Positions 8,683 through 17,161 are shown, counted from the stretch's first letter. The stretch is 59,459 nt of DNA from Archaeoglobus sp. (GCF_017656475.1 NZ_JACDNT010000010.1:1-59459), one strand, 5' to 3'. The notes: generated from the sequence alone by a model not told the origin. Program-made: numbers and translations.

Positions 8683-9558
8683 ATGAGGGTTCAGATAATG
8701 GGTGCAGGAGCACTCGGATCTCTAATAGGAGCATTGATTCAGCTTGCAGGCTATGAGGTAATTTTCGTTGCGAGGGGGAAGCAGCTTTCTGCTTTGAAAA
8801 ATGGATTGAGGGTTTCAGGGCTGAAGGAGTTCGAGTTAAAGGTTTACTGCACCGCAGAACCTGAGGATGCGGACATAACCTTCGTGACTGTAAAGGCCTA
8901 CGACACCGAAAATGCGGCGAAAAAATTGGCTGAAGTTGATGCAGGGGTTGTTTGCAGCCTTCAGAACGGTGTTGGGAATGAGGAGATTCTTGCCAAATAC
9001 TGCAGGAGGGTTTTGGGGGGTGTAACCACATACGGCGCGAATCTGAAGGATTACGGACATGTCGTTTATGCGGGTGAGGGCTATACATACATAGGGGAGA
9101 TGGATGGGAGTATTAGCAAAGAGGCTGAGATGGTTGTAGATGTTTTGAGGAGTTCAGGGATAAGGGCTGATGTGGTGGAGGATATCGAGTTCAGGATATG
9201 GGTGAAGGCAGTCATCAACGCGGCAATAAACCCCATCACGGCCATCTGCAGGGTCAGGAATGGCGAGGTTGTGAGGAATCCCTACCTTTGGGAGGTGGCG
9301 AAGACCATTGCCGAGGAGGGCAGAGAGGTGATGGCGAAAATGGGCTACGAATTCGATGCGGTGGCAGAAGTCAGAAGGGTGGCAGAGATGACGGCTGAAA
9401 ACAGGTCATCGATGCTGCAGGATCTGGAGAGGGGAAAAAGGACGGAGGTTGAGTTCATCAATGGTGCAATAGTGAAAAAGGGGGAGGAGTTTGGAATTGA
9501 TTGTGCGACCAACAGAACACTTCTGAATCTTGTGAGGGGTGTGGAGATTGGACGTTAG
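8683..9558 (+). CDS. panE: 2-dehydropantoate 2-reductase family (ketopantoate reductase)
   Basis: A 291-residue NADPH-dependent reductase. The N-terminus has the Rossmann loop GAGALGS, then VKAYDT and LQNGVGNEE, which are typical of PanE. The C-terminal helical domain has KAVINAAINPITA with the catalytic Lys and the SSMLQDLERGKRTEVEFINGAI segment. It makes pantoate for coenzyme A. No ribosome site precedes ATG 8683, which fits a leaderless mRNA. A COG2426 membrane gene follows almost immediately. Confidence 0.92.
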   Translation: MRVQIMGAGALGSLIGALIQLAGYEVIFVARGKQLSALKNGLRVSGLKEFELKVYCTAEPEDADITFVTVKAYDTENAAKKLAEVDAGVVCSLQNGVGNEEILAKYCRRVLGGVTTYGANLKDYGHVVYAGEGYTYIGEMDGSISKEAEMVVDVLRSSGIRADVVEDIEFRIWVKAVINAAINPITAICRVRNGEVVRNPYLWEVAKTIAEEGREVMAKMGYEFDAVAEVRRVAEMTAENRSSMLQDLERGKRTEVEFINGAIVKKGEEFGIDCATNRTLLNLVRGVEIGR

Positions 9559-9559
9559 C

Positions 9560-10000
9560 ATGCTTAGCGTGCTCATTCTCTCTGCCATGCCATTTTCCGA
9601 GCTGAGAGGGGCGATTCCCCTTGCCCTCTACCTCGGCTTCAGCCCAGTAGAGTCCTATATCATCTCCGTTGCGGGGAATATTTTGCCAGTCCCCTTTCTA
9701 CTTCTGTTCCTCGACTATCTCGTGAGAATTGCCACAAAAGTCGATTTGCTTGCCAGACTCTACGGAAAAATAGTAAGGAGGGTGGAGAGAAGGAAAGAGA
9801 TTGTTGAGAAGTACGGCTATCTCGGCCTCACACTCTTTGTGGCCATTCCTCTTCCAGTCACAGGAGCATGGACGGGGACGCTTTTGGCCTTCCTTCTCCA
9901 GCTCAACCGCTTGAAAGCTTTACTTTTCATCTCCGCTGGAGTTTGCATTGCAGGCATAGTTGTTCTTTTAGCATCTCTTGGGATAATAAGACTTCTATAA
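9560..10000 (+). CDS. COG2426 / small multidrug export-type membrane protein
   Basis: About 146 residues. SAMPFSELRGAIPLAL at the start and a PFLLLFLD helix, then a basic cytoplasmic loop (RRVERRKEIVEKYG) and a conserved IPLPVTGAWTGTLLAFLL segment match PF06695. Four hydrophobic segments are visible. The family name comes from weak drug-export evidence; the real substrate is not known. ATG 9560 lies 1 nt after the panE stop; GTG 9539, inside panE, is an alternative start. Confidence 0.75.
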   Translation: MLSVLILSAMPFSELRGAIPLALYLGFSPVESYIISVAGNILPVPFLLLFLDYLVRIATKVDLLARLYGKIVRRVERRKEIVEKYGYLGLTLFVAIPLPVTGAWTGTLLAFLLQLNRLKALLFISAGVCIAGIVVLLASLGIIRLL

Positions 10001-10049
10001 TTTATTACAAAACCAAAACTTTATTGGGGAAAATGTGCTATCTTAGAGT

Positions 10050-10517
10050 GTGATTGACTTATTCACCTCAACGAGGGTTCGGATTCTCTCAAAGCTGATT
10101 AAGAGGCCCTACACAGCATCAGAAATAGCAAAAATTACGGGTTACTCCAAGACAACAGTCAGCTACCACCTCAGCAAGCTGAGCGAGGCTGGCCTTGTTG
10201 AGAGGCTTGAGAGGGGCAAGTGGGTTTACTACAGGATAACGCCTAAGGGGGAGATGAGGGTGAAGGTTGAAGCTGCAGTCTCTCTCGCGTCTCTTGCCGG
10301 AGCGGTGATTTCTACAGTGGTTTTTGCAGCATTGAAGTTGTGGAGTGCAGCTGAGAAGCCACTTATGGTTGCGGATAAATCCATTACTCCCCACGCCATT
10401 ACTCCCTACGCTCCAACTACAGAAGCGGCTGGAGGTGCTTTTGACCTGCAACTTCTCTTTCTGATTGTAGCAGTTGTGCTGGCGGGTGTTTTTGTTTACC
10501 TGAGGTTCGGAAAATAG
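10050..10517 (+). CDS. Membrane-tethered ArsR-type HTH regulator
   Basis: A 155-residue protein. Residues 1-75 form a winged helix (TASEIAKITGYSKTTVSYHLSKL, then a GKWVYYRITPKG wing). Two hydrophobic segments follow, around residues 80-100 and 130-150, separated by a proline/threonine-rich loop. The DNA-binding part should be cytoplasmic and the loop outside. The regulator could sense an envelope signal. Start GTG 10050. The COG2426 membrane protein is its immediate upstream neighbour. Confidence 0.7.
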   Translation: MIDLFTSTRVRILSKLIKRPYTASEIAKITGYSKTTVSYHLSKLSEAGLVERLERGKWVYYRITPKGEMRVKVEAAVSLASLAGAVISTVVFAALKLWSAAEKPLMVADKSITPHAITPYAPTTEAAGGAFDLQLLFLIVAVVLAGVFVYLRFGK

Positions 10518-10525
10518 TTAATATT
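10515..10525 (+). promoter_or_regulatory. TATA box upstream of the PEBP lipoprotein
   Basis: The sequence TAGTTAATATT is centred about 25 nt before ATG 10545, the apparent original start of the PEBP gene. This supports 10545, rather than 10588, as the ancestral start. Confidence 0.4.
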
Positions 10526-10587
10526 TTTGTGTTCGACTAATATTATGAAACTTGACAAAATGTTGATCCTCTTGATCCATTTTTGCA

Positions 10588-11082
10588 GTGTCCTTCTCTG
10601 CCTGTTCTGAGGAGAGGAAAACTGGAGAAACGCAGAGTCTGACAGTTAAATCGGTTTTTGAAGAAGGAGGTAGAATTCCCGAGAAATACACATGTGATGG
10701 TGCAGATATTTCGCCACCTCTCTACATCGAGGGTTTGAAGGAAGGCGTAAAAAGTCTTGTTATAATCTGCGAAGACCCTGATGCGCCAAAAGGTGTTTTC
10801 ACACACTGGATTGCGTGGAACGTTGAACCAGCTTCAGAGATTCCTAAAAACGTGCCCAAAACCAGAGTTGTTGATCATCCAAAAATGATTCAGGGAATAA
10901 ACGATTTTGGCAAAATCGGTTACAACGGACCCTGCCCTCCAGGTGGTGAGCACAGATATTACTTCAAGGTTTATGCCCTTGACACTCTTCTGCAGGGGGA
11001 TTACAACAGGCAGGATTTACTTCGTTCCATTGAAGGGCACGTTTTGCAGTACGGCGAAATTTACGGCGTTTACAGCAGATAG
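10588..11082 (+). CDS. YbhB/YbcL (PEBP) family protein, signal peptide out of frame
   Basis: About 164 residues. The domain has GGRIPEKYTCDGADISPPL, the ligand-site EDPDAP, THWIAWN and GPCPPGGEHRYYFKVYAL, all hallmarks of the bacterial/archaeal Raf-kinase-inhibitor-like family. The open frame begins at GTG 10588 with VSFSAC-SEE, which is a lipobox. Just upstream, ATG 10545 opens a second frame encoding a basic start and hydrophobic core (MKLDKMLILLI) that is one base out of register. Dropping one C at 10577-10578 would join them into a perfect lipoprotein signal. So the gene is a frameshifted lipoprotein, or the base is an assembly error. The biochemical role is unknown. Confidence 0.8.
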   Translation: MSFSACSEERKTGETQSLTVKSVFEEGGRIPEKYTCDGADISPPLYIEGLKEGVKSLVIICEDPDAPKGVFTHWIAWNVEPASEIPKNVPKTRVVDHPKMIQGINDFGKIGYNGPCPPGGEHRYYFKVYALDTLLQGDYNRQDLLRSIEGHVLQYGEIYGVYSR

Positions 11083-11158
11083 GGGCGGTAAGACCTCCGT
11101 TGAGGCTAAAAATCATTCCGTTAATTTTTTATTCTTTTGAGGATGGCGAGTAAGAGAG

Positions 11159-11743
11159 GTGGTCAAAATTCTGATTGAGGTGAGATTTCACGGTAGAGGA
11201 GGACAGGGAGCGGTAACAGCAGCTGATCTGCTTGCCGTTGCAGGATTTAAGGAGGGATACTACACCCTCTCCTTCCCAATGTTTGGAGCGGAGAAAAGAG
11301 GCACTCCAGTTGTTTCATTTCTCAGGATTTCCGATGAACCAATAGTTGCAAGGGATGAAGTTTACAATCCAGATTACGTCGTTGTCCTCGATCCAACCGT
11401 GATGGAGACTGTAAACGTCGTTTCTGGGTTAAAGAAGGGTGGAATGCTGATCGCAAATTATCCAAAGAGTTCTGAGGATCTTAAGAAGAAAGTCAAGGCT
11501 GATGAGATGGGAATAAAGGTCGCAACAATCAACGCAACGAAGATGGCGATGGAAGTTCTTGGAAGGCCGATAACCAACACCGCTATGGTTGGGGCTTTTG
11601 GCGGAGCTACACGGCTCATATCTCTCGAAACGCTTGTAGAGGTAGTAAAAGAGTGGTTCAAAGGGGAGCTGGCGGAGAAAAACGCAAAGCTGGTTGAGGA
11701 GGCTTATCGTTACATGATGGAGGTGTGCAGGAATGAAGATTAA
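11159..11743 (+). CDS. porG: 2-oxoacid:ferredoxin oxidoreductase, gamma subunit
   Basis: A 194-residue gamma subunit. The opening FHGRGGQGAVTAADLLA and the FPMFGAEKRGTPVVSFLR segment are diagnostic. The enzyme decarboxylates pyruvate or another 2-oxoacid to acyl-CoA, reducing ferredoxin. GDAB gene order and subunit sizes match archaeal pyruvate:ferredoxin oxidoreductases. The start is GTG 11159. It overlaps porD by 11 nt. Confidence 0.9.
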   Translation: MVKILIEVRFHGRGGQGAVTAADLLAVAGFKEGYYTLSFPMFGAEKRGTPVVSFLRISDEPIVARDEVYNPDYVVVLDPTVMETVNVVSGLKKGGMLIANYPKSSEDLKKKVKADEMGIKVATINATKMAMEVLGRPITNTAMVGAFGGATRLISLETLVEVVKEWFKGELAEKNAKLVEEAYRYMMEVCRNED

Positions 11744-12017
11744 GCTCAATCTCGGAGCAATTTCGGAACCTTTGCAGTCAGAGAAGCTCAAAACGGGTGA
11801 CTGGGGAACGCATTATCCGGTCGTTGATAAAGAGAAGTGTAATGGCTGTAAAACCTGCGAGCAGTATTGCCCCGATTTATGCATTGAGGTTAAAGAGGTT
11901 GGAGAGGAGAAGTATGCTGTCGTTGACTACAACTACTGCAAGGGATGCGGCATTTGTGCTTCAGTCTGCCCGTTCGAGGCAATTAAGATGGAACTTAAGG
12001 ATATATTCAAGGTTTGA
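11733..12017 (+). CDS. porD: 2-oxoacid:ferredoxin oxidoreductase, delta (2[4Fe-4S]) subunit
   Basis: A 94-residue ferredoxin-like subunit with two C-x2-C-x2-C-x3-C motifs (CNGCKTCEQYC and CKGCGICASVC). It carries electrons from the TPP site to external ferredoxin. GTKTG-type archaeal features around DWGTHYPVVD are typical of PorD. A GAGGTGG site precedes the next gene. Confidence 0.92.
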   Translation: MKIKLNLGAISEPLQSEKLKTGDWGTHYPVVDKEKCNGCKTCEQYCPDLCIEVKEVGEEKYAVVDYNYCKGCGICASVCPFEAIKMELKDIFKV

Positions 12018-12026
12018 GGTGGTATA

Positions 12027-13202
12027 ATGAAGAAAGTCGTGAGAGGTTTTTACTCGGTTGCATATTCAGTAAAACTATGCCGTCCTAACGTCATTTGCGC
12101 TTATCCCATCACCCCCCAAACCGAAATTGTAGAAAATCTCGCTGCAATGTATGCCAACGGAGAACTGGGAGAAGCTGAGTACATCACTGCCGAGTCAGAG
12201 TTTGGGGCTGCAAGTATGCTTGTAGGAGCATCAGCTGCTGGTGCGAGGGTTTTCACAGCAACATGCAGCCAGGGTTTGATTTTAATGAGTGAAGTGCTGT
12301 TTAATGCAGCAGGAATGAGGTTGCCAATAGTACTTGTAAACACCAACAGAGCTCTGTCAGCCCCGCTAAGCATCTGGAACGACCATCAGGACAGCATGGC
12401 AATGAGGGATGCAGGAATCATGCAGGTTTACGTTGAGAACAATCAGGAAGCTCACGACATGATTCCGCAGGCCTACAAAGTTGCGGAGAACAAGAAAGTT
12501 CTCCTTCCGTTCATGGTCTGTATGGATGGCTACAAGCTCACCCATGCCTACGAGCCAGTAGATTTGCTCGAACAGGAGATGGTTGACAGCTTTCTCCCTC
12601 CATACGAGCCCGCTGCCTACATGACGACAAAGAAGCCGCTTGCCTTCGGCTGCTATGCTCCACCGCACATCTACATGGAGTTCAGGGTTGCGATGCAGCA
12701 GGCGATGGAGAGGGCAAAAGACGTTATGCTTGATGTCTTCAAGGAATGGGCAGAGGTCAGTGGAAGGGACTGGGGAGGACACATCACTGTGGATTTCCCG
12801 GATTCAAAGATTTTCGTTGTTGCGATGGGATCCGTTGTGGGCTTGCTCAGAAAGGTGGTTGAGGAACTGAGAAATGAAGGCTTGAGTGTTGGATTGATCA
12901 AAATCAGAACTTTCAGACCATTTCCGGTTGAAGAGCTAAGGGAAGCTTTGAAAGATGCTGAGAAAGTTATAGTGCTCGACCGCTCGGTTAGCTTTGGCTA
13001 CGAGGGGCCGGTTTCAATTGAACTGAAATCTGCAATCTACGGTTACAGCAGTGCTGAAATCTACTCCTTCGCTGTGGGACTTGGTGGGAGAGATATGCCT
13101 AAGGACTTCCTTGCGAAGATTATCAGGGATGTTGCTGAGGGTAAGGAGAGGCCGGGATTTGCCTTTAAAGGCTACCAGGAGTTCGAGGAGGTGATACCAT
13201 GA
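12027..13202 (+). CDS. porA: 2-oxoacid:ferredoxin oxidoreductase, alpha subunit
   Basis: A 391-residue alpha subunit. YPITPQTEIVENLA near residue 30 and AESEFGAASMLVGASAAGARVFTATCSQG follow the PorA pattern; ALSAPLSIWNDHQDSM matches the pyruvate-type enzyme better than the KorA or IorA types. The C-terminal transketolase-like domain (VGLIKIRTFRPFP, VLDRSVSFG) is complete. It overlaps porB by 4 nt. Confidence 0.92.
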   Translation: MKKVVRGFYSVAYSVKLCRPNVICAYPITPQTEIVENLAAMYANGELGEAEYITAESEFGAASMLVGASAAGARVFTATCSQGLILMSEVLFNAAGMRLPIVLVNTNRALSAPLSIWNDHQDSMAMRDAGIMQVYVENNQEAHDMIPQAYKVAENKKVLLPFMVCMDGYKLTHAYEPVDLLEQEMVDSFLPPYEPAAYMTTKKPLAFGCYAPPHIYMEFRVAMQQAMERAKDVMLDVFKEWAEVSGRDWGGHITVDFPDSKIFVVAMGSVVGLLRKVVEELRNEGLSVGLIKIRTFRPFPVEELREALKDAEKVIVLDRSVSFGYEGPVSIELKSAIYGYSSAEIYSFAVGLGGRDMPKDFLAKIIRDVAEGKERPGFAFKGYQEFEEVIP

Positions 13203-14083
13203 AGTACTTCGGCAGTGGTCATGGAGCATGTCCGGGATGCGGATTGCCGATAGCAGTTAAAACCGTCCTGAACGCTCTTGATGGGAAAGTATTTGCCGTC
13301 AACTCCACAGGCTGTCTTGAAATCATAAGCTCCCAGTACGGTAAGAACGCCTGGGGCGTTCCTTACATACACTCACTCTTCGAGAACGCTGCAGGAGTTG
13401 CTGCAGGAGTTGAGGCTGCTCTCAGAGCAATGAAGAGGAAAGATGAAGGATACGTTGTGGTCTTTGCGGGAGACGGAGCTACTGCAGACATAGGAATCGG
13501 AACGCTCAGCGGGGCATTTGACAGAAACCACGACATACTGTACATCTGCCTCGATAACGAGGCTTACCAGAACACCGGACACCAGCAGAGCGGCTTAACT
13601 CCTCCGGGAGAGTCGACAACAACAACACCGGCAGGAAAAGTCCTCCCCGGCAAGGTCGGGAGGAAGAAGGACATGATTTCAATTGCCGTAGCTCATGGCG
13701 TTCCCTATGTGGCCTCTTCATCTGTTGGATACGTCTCAGACATCAGGAGAAAGGTTAAGAAGGCGGTAAAGTTCGAGGGGGCAAAGTACATCCAGATTCA
13801 CTCCCCCTGCGTTACGGGCTGGGGCATTGATGGCAGCATAGCCATAAAGGTTGCAAGACTTGCAGTAGAGACAGGCCTATATCCGCTCGTCGAGTTTGAA
13901 CACGGAAAACTGACATCTGTGAGAAAGATAAAGGACAGAAAGCCTGTTGAGGAGTACCTGAAGCTGCAGAGGAGGTTCAGACACCTCTTTACCCACGAAA
14001 AAGGCAAGGAGATGATTAAGCTTCTCCAGAGGTTTGCTGACGAGAATGCCGAGAGGTATGGGCTTGACTTGAAGAAGGAATGA
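13199..14083 (+). CDS. porB: 2-oxoacid:ferredoxin oxidoreductase, beta (TPP) subunit
   Basis: A 294-residue beta subunit. GHGACPGCGLP supplies two cluster cysteines, GDGATADIGIGTLSGAFDRN is the TPP motif, and DNEAYQNTGHQQSG is characteristic of PorB. Together with porGDA it forms a complete enzyme, most likely pyruvate-specific. The final ATGA overlaps the start of the LysE gene. Confidence 0.93.
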   Translation: MKYFGSGHGACPGCGLPIAVKTVLNALDGKVFAVNSTGCLEIISSQYGKNAWGVPYIHSLFENAAGVAAGVEAALRAMKRKDEGYVVVFAGDGATADIGIGTLSGAFDRNHDILYICLDNEAYQNTGHQQSGLTPPGESTTTTPAGKVLPGKVGRKKDMISIAVAHGVPYVASSSVGYVSDIRRKVKKAVKFEGAKYIQIHSPCVTGWGIDGSIAIKVARLAVETGLYPLVEFEHGKLTSVRKIKDRKPVEEYLKLQRRFRHLFTHEKGKEMIKLLQRFADENAERYGLDLKKE

Positions 14084-14706
14084 TTCTTCCCTTCATTTTT
14101 AAAGTTGTCGTAATAAGCAGCTCCGGCGCTCTTGCTCCTGGCCCTTTAACGGCAGCAACTGCTGCAATAGGCCTGAAGCGTGGGTGGAAGGGCGGTTTCT
14201 GGGTGAGTGTTGGACACGCTACGGTTGAGTTACCTCTTGTTCTTCTGATTGCAACAGGTGTGGCAGTAGCTTTAACTCAACCTGCTGCAGTATCTTTCCT
14301 AAGCATAGCAGGAGGAGCGATGCTGATTTTCTTCGCATTTATGACAGCAAAAAGTGCATTTTCCAAGGCAGAGGAGAGGTCTGAAAGCTCCGCCAATCCC
14401 TTTTCAACGGGTGTTGCTCTCTCGGCATTGAATCCGTTCTTCATTGCGTGGTGGGCAGGAGTAGGAGCTATACTTGTAAGCGAGGCCATATCGCTCTGGG
14501 GCTATGCCGGAATAGCCGTGCTCTACCTGAGCCACGTCTGGCTTGACTTTGTGTGGCTGATTCTGCTTGCTCACATCACTTCACTTGCCATTTTCAGCAC
14601 AAGAGCCTACAGAATTCTGCTTATCTCTCTGTCAGCGCTCGTTTTCCTCTTCGGAGTTGATTTCATCAGCTTTGGGGTATCAGGCAGGCACGTCTTGCCT
14701 ATCTAA
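14080..14706 (+). CDS. LysE/RhtB-family exporter
   Basis: A 208-residue, six-helix transporter. The N-terminal helix has the family's G-A-L-A-P-G-P-L-T-A motif (ISSSGALAPGPL), followed by LKRGWKGGFWVSVGH. LysE members export amino acids. It is coupled to porB by a 4-nt overlap, which could reflect export of an overflow metabolite but may be incidental. It is convergent with mqnD. Confidence 0.78.
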   Translation: MILPFIFKVVVISSSGALAPGPLTAATAAIGLKRGWKGGFWVSVGHATVELPLVLLIATGVAVALTQPAAVSFLSIAGGAMLIFFAFMTAKSAFSKAEERSESSANPFSTGVALSALNPFFIAWWAGVGAILVSEAISLWGYAGIAVLYLSHVWLDFVWLILLAHITSLAIFSTRAYRILLISLSALVFLFGVDFISFGVSGRHVLPI

Positions 14707-15518
14707 AGCCTCAGAATGTCCAGCTTCGGCATCCTTACTATGCCTTTTTCCTCTGCCATCTCGTAGAGCTTTTTCAGAGCAGCCTCAACACTTTCCGGCA
14801 TGTTGTAGGTGTAGTCGTTGACGTACATCATTGCAAACCTCTTGGCCCTCTCCTTGTCCAGCCCTCTCGAGTACTTCATCGCGTACTCTATTGCCTCATC
14901 CGGATTCTGGAGAGCAAAGGCTATGCTCTCCCTCATGGCTCTGAGAAACTCTTTCTGCACTTCCTCGCTCAAATCCCTCCTGATGGCATTTAGACCCAGG
15001 GGAAGGGGGAGTTTTACACGCTGGCTCCACCAGTCCCAAAGGTCGAGAACGCATTTGAGTCCGTATTCAGAGTATGTGATTTGCCCCTCGTGAATAAGCA
15101 GACCCGCATCGCATTCATCATTCAGCACAGCATCGATAATTCGATCGAAGGGCATTTCAACTGGTTCAAAATCATCTACAGCAAGCTTCAGCAAAAGGTT
15201 GGCCGTCGTATATCTTCCAGGAACGGCTATCCTCTTACCTTCAAGCTCGACCTCTTCTTTGGAAACAACAACCGGGCCGTAACCGTCACCCACACTCGCC
15301 CCTGAAGAGAGGATGCGGTATTGGTCTTCGAGGAGGGCATAGGCGTGAGCTGAGATTGCAGTCACCTCATATTCTGCGTTGAAAGCCTTCCTGTTGAGCG
15401 TCTCTATGTCCTCAATAACGTGCTCAATCTCAAGCCATGTATCAATCTTGCCGTGGGTCATTGCGTAGAACATGAACGCATCATCGGCATCCGGAGTGTG
15501 AGCTACCTTTATTTTCAT
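14703..15518 (-). CDS. mqnD: 1,4-dihydroxy-6-naphthoate synthase
   Basis: A 271-residue periplasmic-binding-protein-fold enzyme of the futalosine route. It converts cyclic dehypoxanthine futalosine to 1,4-dihydroxy-6-naphthoate for menaquinone. The start is ATG 15518 (MKIKVAHTPDADDAF), not the longer frame from 15575. The ligand-site segments TPDADDAFMFYA, GPVVV and CDAGLLIHEGQITY are present. Menaquinone carries electrons in Archaeoglobus respiration. The other mqn genes are not in the window. Confidence 0.88.
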   Translation of the reverse strand: MKIKVAHTPDADDAFMFYAMTHGKIDTWLEIEHVIEDIETLNRKAFNAEYEVTAISAHAYALLEDQYRILSSGASVGDGYGPVVVSKEEVELEGKRIAVPGRYTTANLLLKLAVDDFEPVEMPFDRIIDAVLNDECDAGLLIHEGQITYSEYGLKCVLDLWDWWSQRVKLPLPLGLNAIRRDLSEEVQKEFLRAMRESIAFALQNPDEAIEYAMKYSRGLDKERAKRFAMMYVNDYTYNMPESVEAALKKLYEMAEEKGIVRMPKLDILRL

Positions 15519-15725
15519 GGTTTTTTGCTTTTTACTGGTTTTAAATGGGTTTTGGCTTGGATATGAGGAATGCAAATAAAATGTAGAGCAAAATTCAGCA
15601 AATTGCCAGGATCTTTAAAGTCCAGCTTCGCATCAATTCTTCAATGCTGCGGTTTCGATATCCCCGGCGAAACAGTCTTTCAACTTTTGCGATTGTTGGT
15701 TTCAGTGTTGATTGCAGGTGGAGGT

Positions 15726-15736
15726 ATTATTTATAA
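15726..15736 (+). promoter_or_regulatory. TATA box of the PUA-domain gene
   Basis: TATTTATAAC is centred about 26 nt before ATG 15757, which fits a leaderless transcript. The 200 bp before it, back to mqnD, hold no recognisable gene. Confidence 0.5.
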
Positions 15737-15756
15737 CTTTGTACAGTTAATGAAGC

Positions 15757-16221
15757 ATGCGACGGAAAAGGCTGAGGAAAAAGGAAGCAAAGAAAGTCAG
15801 TGCGGAGGTTAAAGAAACTGCAGGTGTAGATGTTGAGGGAAATATGGATGAAGTTGATTTTGGCAATATTAAGGTAATTTTAGTTGACAACGAGCCTCTG
15901 CTGATTAACTACGAGGGAAGATACTACCTCTCAGTCTATGGCGTGATGAGGCTCAGGCCCGAGAAGTACAGGGTCACGGTTGACGAGGGGGCGCTGAAGT
16001 TTATTATGAACGGTGCAGATGTGATGAAACCCGGCATCGTTTATGCGGATGAGAGGATAAAGGAAGGAGATTTTGTATTCGTCACCGTTGAGGGCAAAGA
16101 CAGCCCGATTGCGGTTGGTTTAGCTCTTTGCGATGGAAGTGAAATGATTGGGGAAAAAGGAAAGGCTGTGAAAAACATTCATCATCTGAAGGATAAAATC
16201 TGGAAGCAGTTCTTTGGATAA
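15757..16221 (+). CDS. PUA-domain RNA-binding protein
   Basis: A 154-residue protein. A lysine/arginine-rich N-terminus is followed by a pre-PUA segment (KVILVDNEPLLINYEGRYY) and a C-terminal PUA domain (GADVMKPGIV, G-D-F-V-F-V-T-V-E, PIAVGLAL). This resembles the archaeal single PUA proteins related to the MCT-1/Tma20 family, which bind tRNA or ribosomal RNA. It heads a small run with the RAM and ACT proteins. Confidence 0.75.
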   Translation: MRRKRLRKKEAKKVSAEVKETAGVDVEGNMDEVDFGNIKVILVDNEPLLINYEGRYYLSVYGVMRLRPEKYRVTVDEGALKFIMNGADVMKPGIVYADERIKEGDFVFVTVEGKDSPIAVGLALCDGSEMIGEKGKAVKNIHHLKDKIWKQFFG

Positions 16222-16250
16222 AGTTAAAATTGTCAGAGGTTACTCAATTT

Positions 16251-16484
16251 ATGGCCCTTGGGTTCGTGCTGATAAAGGTCTCACCCGGCAAGGAGAGGAA
16301 AGTTTACGATACTCTTGCATCCCTTGAGGAAGTTGAGGAACTCTATCCCCTCTTCGGAGAATACGACCTGATCGCCAAGGTTGTTGTGAGAAACTTCGAG
16401 GAGCTTAGCGATGTTGTTGTCAACAAGATAAGGGCAATCGATGGTGTGATCGAGACTAAAACGCTGACAGGGGCGAAGTTCTGA
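16251..16484 (+). CDS. Stand-alone RAM (Lrp/AsnC effector) domain
   Basis: A 77-residue protein consisting only of the Lrp/AsnC ligand-binding domain (LIKVSPGKERKVYDTL, LYPLFGEYDLIAKVV, IDGVIETKTLTG) with no HTH. Such proteins bind amino acids and can co-assemble with Lrp regulators. ATG 16251 follows an AGAGGT site; TTG 16230 would add seven residues. Its last base is the first base of the next ATG, so the two are coupled. Confidence 0.75.
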   Translation: MALGFVLIKVSPGKERKVYDTLASLEEVEELYPLFGEYDLIAKVVVRNFEELSDVVVNKIRAIDGVIETKTLTGAKF

Positions 16485-17143
16485 TGCTGAAGGGTCTCAG
16501 AATTATTGCGGAAAACAAGATAGGAGTGCTGAGAGATCTGACGACGATAATAGCGGAGGAAGGAGGAAACATCACCTTCGCCCAGACCTTTCTGATAAAA
16601 CACGGGGAGCATGAGGGAAAAGCTCTGATATACTTTGAGATTGAAGGGGGAGACTTCCAGAAAATCCTTGAAAGGGTTAAAGCATTTGATTATATAACAG
16701 AAGTTGAGGAAGAAGAGCCCTTTGAGAGGGTCTTCGGGAAGAGGGTGATAATTCTGGGCGGTGGAGCTTTAGTTTCGCAGGTTGCCATTGGCGCGATAAG
16801 CGAGGCAGACAGGCACAATTTGAGGGGAGAGAGGATAAGCGTTGACACCATGCCCGTTGTGGGTGAAGAGGAGATTGCCGAGGCTGTTAAGGCCGTCTCA
16901 AGGCTTCACAGGGCGGAGGTTCTTGTGCTTGCGGGAGGTATAATGGGAGGGAAGATAACGGAGGAGGTAAAGAAGCTGAGGAAGAGCGGTATAAGGGTTA
17001 TCTCGCTCAGCATGTTTGGCAGCGTGCCCGATGTTGCTGATGTCGTGATAAGCGATCCTGTCATGGCTGGAACTCTTGCCGTGATGCATGTCAGCGAGAA
17101 GGCAAAGTTCGACATTGACAGGGTGAGGGGAAGAAGGATTTAG
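16484..17143 (+). CDS. ACT-domain protein with DUF5612
   Basis: A 219-residue protein. An N-terminal ACT domain (LRIIAENKIGVLRDLTTIIAEEGGNI) is followed by a Rossmann-like C-terminal domain (VIILGGGALVSQVAIGAISEADRHN, VLVLAGGIMGG). This architecture is a conserved archaeal family of unknown role. Coupled to a RAM-domain protein, it looks like a two-gene amino-acid-sensing unit. Whether it regulates transcription or an enzyme is not visible. Confidence 0.72.
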   Translation: MLKGLRIIAENKIGVLRDLTTIIAEEGGNITFAQTFLIKHGEHEGKALIYFEIEGGDFQKILERVKAFDYITEVEEEEPFERVFGKRVIILGGGALVSQVAIGAISEADRHNLRGERISVDTMPVVGEEEIAEAVKAVSRLHRAEVLVLAGGIMGGKITEEVKKLRKSGIRVISLSMFGSVPDVADVVISDPVMAGTLAVMHVSEKAKFDIDRVRGRRI

Positions 17144-17152
17144 TTCGGAAAA

Positions 17153-17161
17153 AGTTTATCA
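17153..17161 (+). promoter_or_regulatory. TATA box of btuC operon
   Basis: AGTTTATCA is centred about 27 nt before GTG 17184, consistent with leaderless expression of btuC-btuD-cbiZ. I see no cobalamin riboswitch-like structure in the 40-bp leader region. Confidence 0.45.

Noticed and set aside
8633-9088. N-terminal extension of the trpS frame by 152 codons
   Set aside because: It runs opposite panE, has a composition unlike protein, and the synthetase domain starts properly at ATG 8632.
15570-15812. 80-codon plus-strand frame before the PUA gene
   Set aside because: It overlaps the TATA box and start of the PUA gene and has no domain pattern.
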